This document shows, one piece after another, positions 14,173 through 16,304 of a stretch of DNA of 16,304 nt. The translations under genes were made by a program, and so were the position numbers. Below the pieces are notes generated by a model, which worked only from the letters and a program-made list of their open reading frames with translations, searched no databases and was not told the DNA's origin. Every line of letters begins with the position of its first letter. Positions within the stretch are counted from its first letter, which is position 1. The stretch is from an uncultured Dorea sp. (GTDB lineage: Bacteria > Bacillota > Clostridia > Lachnospirales > Lachnospiraceae), in the NCBI GenBank assembly GCA_910579335.1, contig CAJTUQ010000062.1, positions 1 through 16,304 on the forward strand. The letters are read 5' to 3'.

Positions 14173-14963
14173 GGGCTGACAAAACAATGACTGCGGTTCT
14201 TTCAGGAAGCGCCGACATAGGTTTTATGGGTTCTGAAGCATCCATATACACCTATAACGAAGGGGCTAATGATTATGTTGTGAATTTTGCGCAGCTTACC
14301 CAGCGTGCAGGAAATTTCCTTGTAGCCCGCGAGGAGATGCCGGATTTCAAATGGGAAGACCTTAAGGGGAAGAATGTACTCGGTGGAAGAAAGGGCGGTA
14401 TGCCGGAAATGGTATTTGAGTATATTTTGAAGCAGAATAATATTGATCCTCAGAAAGATGTGAAGATTGACCAGAGTATTGATTTTGGTTCGACGGCAGC
14501 AGCATTTTCCGGAGGACAGGGGGATTTCAGCGTGGAGTTTGAGCCATCGGCAACAGCTCTTGAGAAAGAAAAAGACGGATATGTGGTAGCATCTCTCGGA
14601 ACGGACAGCGGTTATGTGCCGTATACGGCTTTTTCGGCGAAACAAAGCTATATCAAAGAAAACCCGGAGATTATTCAGGGATTTACGAATGCCCTTCAGA
14701 AGGGGATGGATTTTGTGCAGACACATAAACCGGATGAGATTGCATCTGTCATAGAGCCTCAGTTCAAGGAGACGGATCTGGATACCATCACAACAATTGT
14801 GACCCGCTATTATGAGCAGGACACATGGAAGGATAATCTGGTATTTGAAAAAGAGAGCTTTGAACTTCTTCAGGATATTCTGGAGGAAGCGGGAGAACTT
14901 ACGAAACGGGCTCCTTATGAAGAGCTTGTAAATGTAGAGTTTGCACAGACGGCAAGTAAATAA
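14139..14963 (+). pseudogene. ABC transporter substrate-binding protein, 5' part removed by prophage insertion
   Basis: The open frame gives about 274 residues. From GADKTMTAVLSGSADIGFMG onward it follows NMT1/THI5- or SsuA-type periplasmic-binding proteins, which bind small molecules such as sulfonates, nitrate or pyrimidine precursors for an ABC importer. Other cues are 'GSEASIYTY', 'ANDYVVNFAQLTQRAGNFLV', 'LKGKNVLGGRKGGMPEMVFEY', 'FGSTAAAF..GQGDF.VEFEP' and 'ASLGTDSGYVPYTAFSAK'. The lipoprotein signal and roughly the first 60 residues of a normal protein of about 330 are missing. There is no ribosome site or proper start: the frame opens at a TTG. The 3' end is undamaged, so precise excision of the phage would restore the gene. 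No permease or ATPase gene follows. The substrate cannot be told from sequence. Confidence 0.85.
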
Positions 14964-14973
14964 AGTTATTGCG

Positions 14974-15020
14974 GATGAAAGGATTGTCTCGGTTTGTGGA
15001 GAGACAGTCCTTTCATCTTT
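14974..15020 (+). terminator. Hairpin terminator after the substrate-binding protein gene
   Basis: GATGAAAGGATTGTCTC (14974-14990) pairs with GAGACAGTCCTTTCATC (15001-15017) over 17 bases with one G-U pair and a ten-base loop. Only a short T run follows, so it may terminate inefficiently or mainly protect the mRNA 3' end. Confidence 0.65.
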
Positions 15021-15086
15021 CATCCGTACGGCCGCCAAAAGACATCGGCTATAAAAGCGCAGGAGACATCTCTATATACACTGCCA

Positions 15087-15115
15087 TTGATTTTCCATAT
15101 GACAGCATATATAAT
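15087..15115 (+). promoter_or_regulatory. Predicted sigma-A promoter for cutC
   Basis: TTGATT (15087-15092), a 17-base spacer and a perfect TATAAT (15110-15115) lie 55 bases before the cutC start. No operator repeat is obvious. Confidence 0.75.
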
Positions 15116-15169
15116 ATCCGTAAATCAAAAAAAGAGGTGGTTTTAACAAAAAATGAAAGGAGACCAGCT

Positions 15170-15919
15170 ATGGAACCAAGATTAGAAGTATGTGTTGATT
15201 CTGTGGAATCTGCCCTGATTGCGCAGGAAGGAGGAGCAGACCGTCTTGAAGTATGTTCGAATCTCATCATTGGCGGGACAACTCCCGGAGTGAGCCAGTT
15301 TAAACAAATCCGAAATATGTGTGAGATAGAGCTAAGAGTATTGATACGTCCGAGATTCGGAGATTTTTTATACACGGATAAAGAATTTCAGATGATAAAG
15401 GAAGATATTTTAATGTTCCGTGAGTTAGGGGCTGACGGAGTAGTTGCAGGGTGTCTGAAAGCCGACGGAAGTCTGGATATAAAGCGGATGAAGGAGCTGA
15501 GAGAATGTGCAGGAACTATAAAGTTTACGTTGCACAGAGCGTTTGATGTATGCAGGGATCCTTATGAGGCTCTGGAGGAGGCGGTTCTTTTGGGGGTTGA
15601 TACGATTCTCACGTCAGGACAGGCAGCGGTATGTACAGAGGGTGCAGACGTTCTTAAGAGACTGGTTTCGCAGGCGAGAGAACGGATTGAAATTATGGCA
15701 GGCAGCGGAGTGAACGCGGAGGTTATCCGGCAGGTGGCGGAGAAAGCGCATGCGTTAAGCTTCCATATGTCCGGAAAACAAATGGAGGACAGCGGTATGA
15801 TTTACCGGAAGCCGCATGTCAGTATGGGACTTCCATGCTTTAGTGAATACGGTATTCTGCGGACAGATAAAAAAGAGGTGCAGAAAGCGAGACAGGTACT
15901 TCTGAAATTTTCTGTTTAA
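15170..15919 (+). CDS. cutC: CutC family protein
   Basis: The protein is 249 residues from ATG 15170. AAAGGAGA at 15156-15163 favours this over a longer frame opening at 14969, which runs through the terminator and promoter. It has CutC TIM-barrel hallmarks: 'LEVCVDSVESALIAQEGGADRLEVCSNL' in two parts at residues 5-32, 'GGTTPG' at 35-40, 'VLIRPRFGDFLYT' at ~57-69, 'LGADGVVAGCLKADGSLD', 'FTLHRAFDVCRDP', 'ILTSGQ' and 'IMAGSGVN'. Length matches the usual ~240-250. The family is called copper homeostasis protein, but whether it handles copper directly is disputed, so the physiological role is open. It has its own promoter and no obvious partner gene. The sequence looks complete and undamaged. Confidence 0.93.
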   Translation: MEPRLEVCVDSVESALIAQEGGADRLEVCSNLIIGGTTPGVSQFKQIRNMCEIELRVLIRPRFGDFLYTDKEFQMIKEDILMFRELGADGVVAGCLKADGSLDIKRMKELRECAGTIKFTLHRAFDVCRDPYEALEEAVLLGVDTILTSGQAAVCTEGADVLKRLVSQARERIEIMAGSGVNAEVIRQVAEKAHALSFHMSGKQMEDSGMIYRKPHVSMGLPCFSEYGILRTDKKEVQKARQVLLKFSV

Positions 15920-15994
15920 AAGCATCTGATGTAACGTCAAATCCATAGTCTGTATTTTCTCAGGATTTATGTTATAAAAATAGTGTAATTTCTA

Positions 15995-16058
15995 TGACCA
16001 ATAAGTAAATATGAAATGAAAAATAGCGGAAATCATATAAATATAGTATTGACCAATA
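15995..16058 (+). repeat. Direct repeat TGACCAATA flanking and overlapping a promoter
   Basis: TGACCAATA occurs at 15995-16003 and again at 16050-16058, 55 bases apart. The second copy covers most of the -35 box of the downstream promoter. This could be a pair of regulator sites, but nine bases in an AT-rich gap may match by chance. Confidence 0.35.
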
Positions 16059-16076
16059 CCTTTTCCTGAGTATAAT
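16049..16076 (+). promoter_or_regulatory. Predicted promoter for the last (partial) gene
   Basis: TTGACC (16049-16054), a 16-base spacer and TATAAT (16071-16076) lie 27 bases before the ATG at 16104. The rest of the 184-base gap after cutC shows no other gene; it is AT-rich. Confidence 0.7.
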
Positions 16077-16103
16077 GGATGTAGGAGGAATTGGGGTGAT
16101 TCT

Positions 16104-16304
16104 ATGAACTTAAGAGAACTGGAGCATAATTTCAAGAGAAATACATTTAAAAATGAGGACGACATAAAGATTCATTTTCACACGGATATCGTAAAGCCGC
16201 TACTAGATGAGTTTAATCCGCAGATGGCAGGGCAGTATCGAAGTGAAAATGTACTAAAAGCCGGCGGCAGGACGGATGCGACTTTCCAAAATATTTCCTT
16301 TGAA
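16104..16304 (+). CDS. N-terminus of a putative restriction-modification (nuclease-methylase) protein, cut by window end
   Basis: The frame has 67 codons without a stop, from ATG 16104, with GGGGTGAT at 16093-16100 as ribosome site and its own promoter. It starts MNLRELEHNFKRNTFKNEDD and includes IVKPLLDEFNP and KAGGRTDATFQNISFE at the very end. A helical start followed by 'GGR.DA.......FE' resembles the N-terminal PD-(D/E)xK nuclease region of type IIG or Eco57I-like restriction-methylase proteins, where the Asp and Glu would be metal ligands. The lysine and the methylase motifs would lie beyond the window, so the call is tentative. Other nuclease-type defence proteins remain possible. Confidence 0.45.
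   Translation, partial: MNLRELEHNFKRNTFKNEDDIKIHFHTDIVKPLLDEFNPQMAGQYRSENVLKAGGRTDATFQNISFE

Noticed and set aside
14074..14190. A 38-codon + strand frame (starts MVETLSVSAKRL) crossing the phage-host junction, with a hydrophobic middle
   Set aside because: There is no ribosome site before the ATG, it runs through a strong terminator hairpin, and its end is read from host gene sequence in the wrong frame. Probably chance, though it could be checked together with the short RNA.
14969..15169. A longer N-terminus for CutC starting at 14969
   Set aside because: The extension covers a terminator hairpin and a well-formed promoter and does not resemble CutC. ATG 15170 has the ribosome site and gives the usual family length.
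1..16304. tRNA, rRNA, CRISPR array, insertion sequence, integrase, repressor or anti-CRISPR-like cargo
   Set aside because: Looked for and not seen by eye. Lysogeny genes are expected at the left end of the prophage, outside the window, and no extra cargo gene lies between endolysin and the junction.

Overview
The window looks like the right (late) end of an integrated temperate phage in a low-to-mid GC Firmicute, most likely a gut Lachnospiraceae relative. The reasons are strong AGGAGG-type ribosome sites, occasional GTG/TTG starts, A118-like siphophage morphogenesis proteins, and a dual-domain lysin of a style I associate with clostridial prophages. The genus is inference. All real genes found are on the + strand.

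From 1 to 2602 lie the head-completion and tail-tube genes: the 3' end of a minor capsid protein, two further small neck or minor capsid proteins, the major tail protein, and two small proteins in the tail-chaperone position, the second of the phage Gp15 family. A 292-base gap follows (2603-2894) with a strong intrinsic terminator and a possible micro-ORF. The 1586-residue tape measure protein comes next (2895-7655), then distal tail protein, Tal/hub-like tail protein, a repeat-containing baseplate or fibre protein, a probable receptor-binding fibre tip and a DUF4376-type protein (7655-11525). The lysis region (11522-13992) has a four-helix membrane protein resembling the 'ABC-transporter type IV' family, a one-helix protein with a coiled coil, a three-helix holin, and an amidase plus glucosaminidase endolysin. 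Most genes are tightly packed, often with start and stop codons overlapping, as in one late operon. Three terminator-like hairpins inside this operon imply read-through, antitermination or attenuation.

From 13993 to about 14172 is the phage-host junction. It holds an extended -10 promoter whose -10 lies in an AT-rich inverted repeat, and a strong terminator about 75 bases downstream. Together these could make a very short RNA. Beyond it is the 3' part of a host gene for an NMT1/SsuA-type ABC transporter substrate-binding protein that lacks its signal peptide and first lobe start. The simplest reading is that the phage integrated inside this gene, leaving the 5' part at the far (left) end outside the window.

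The remaining host DNA has a complete cutC with its own well-formed promoter. It also holds the first 67 codons of what resembles the nuclease end of a restriction-modification enzyme, with its own promoter and a direct repeat that overlaps the -35 box.

I found no integrase, repressor, tRNA, CRISPR array or insertion sequence. No wholly new multi-gene system stands out. The most unusual signals are the junction promoter/short-RNA cassette, the integration inside a transporter gene, and the internal terminators.
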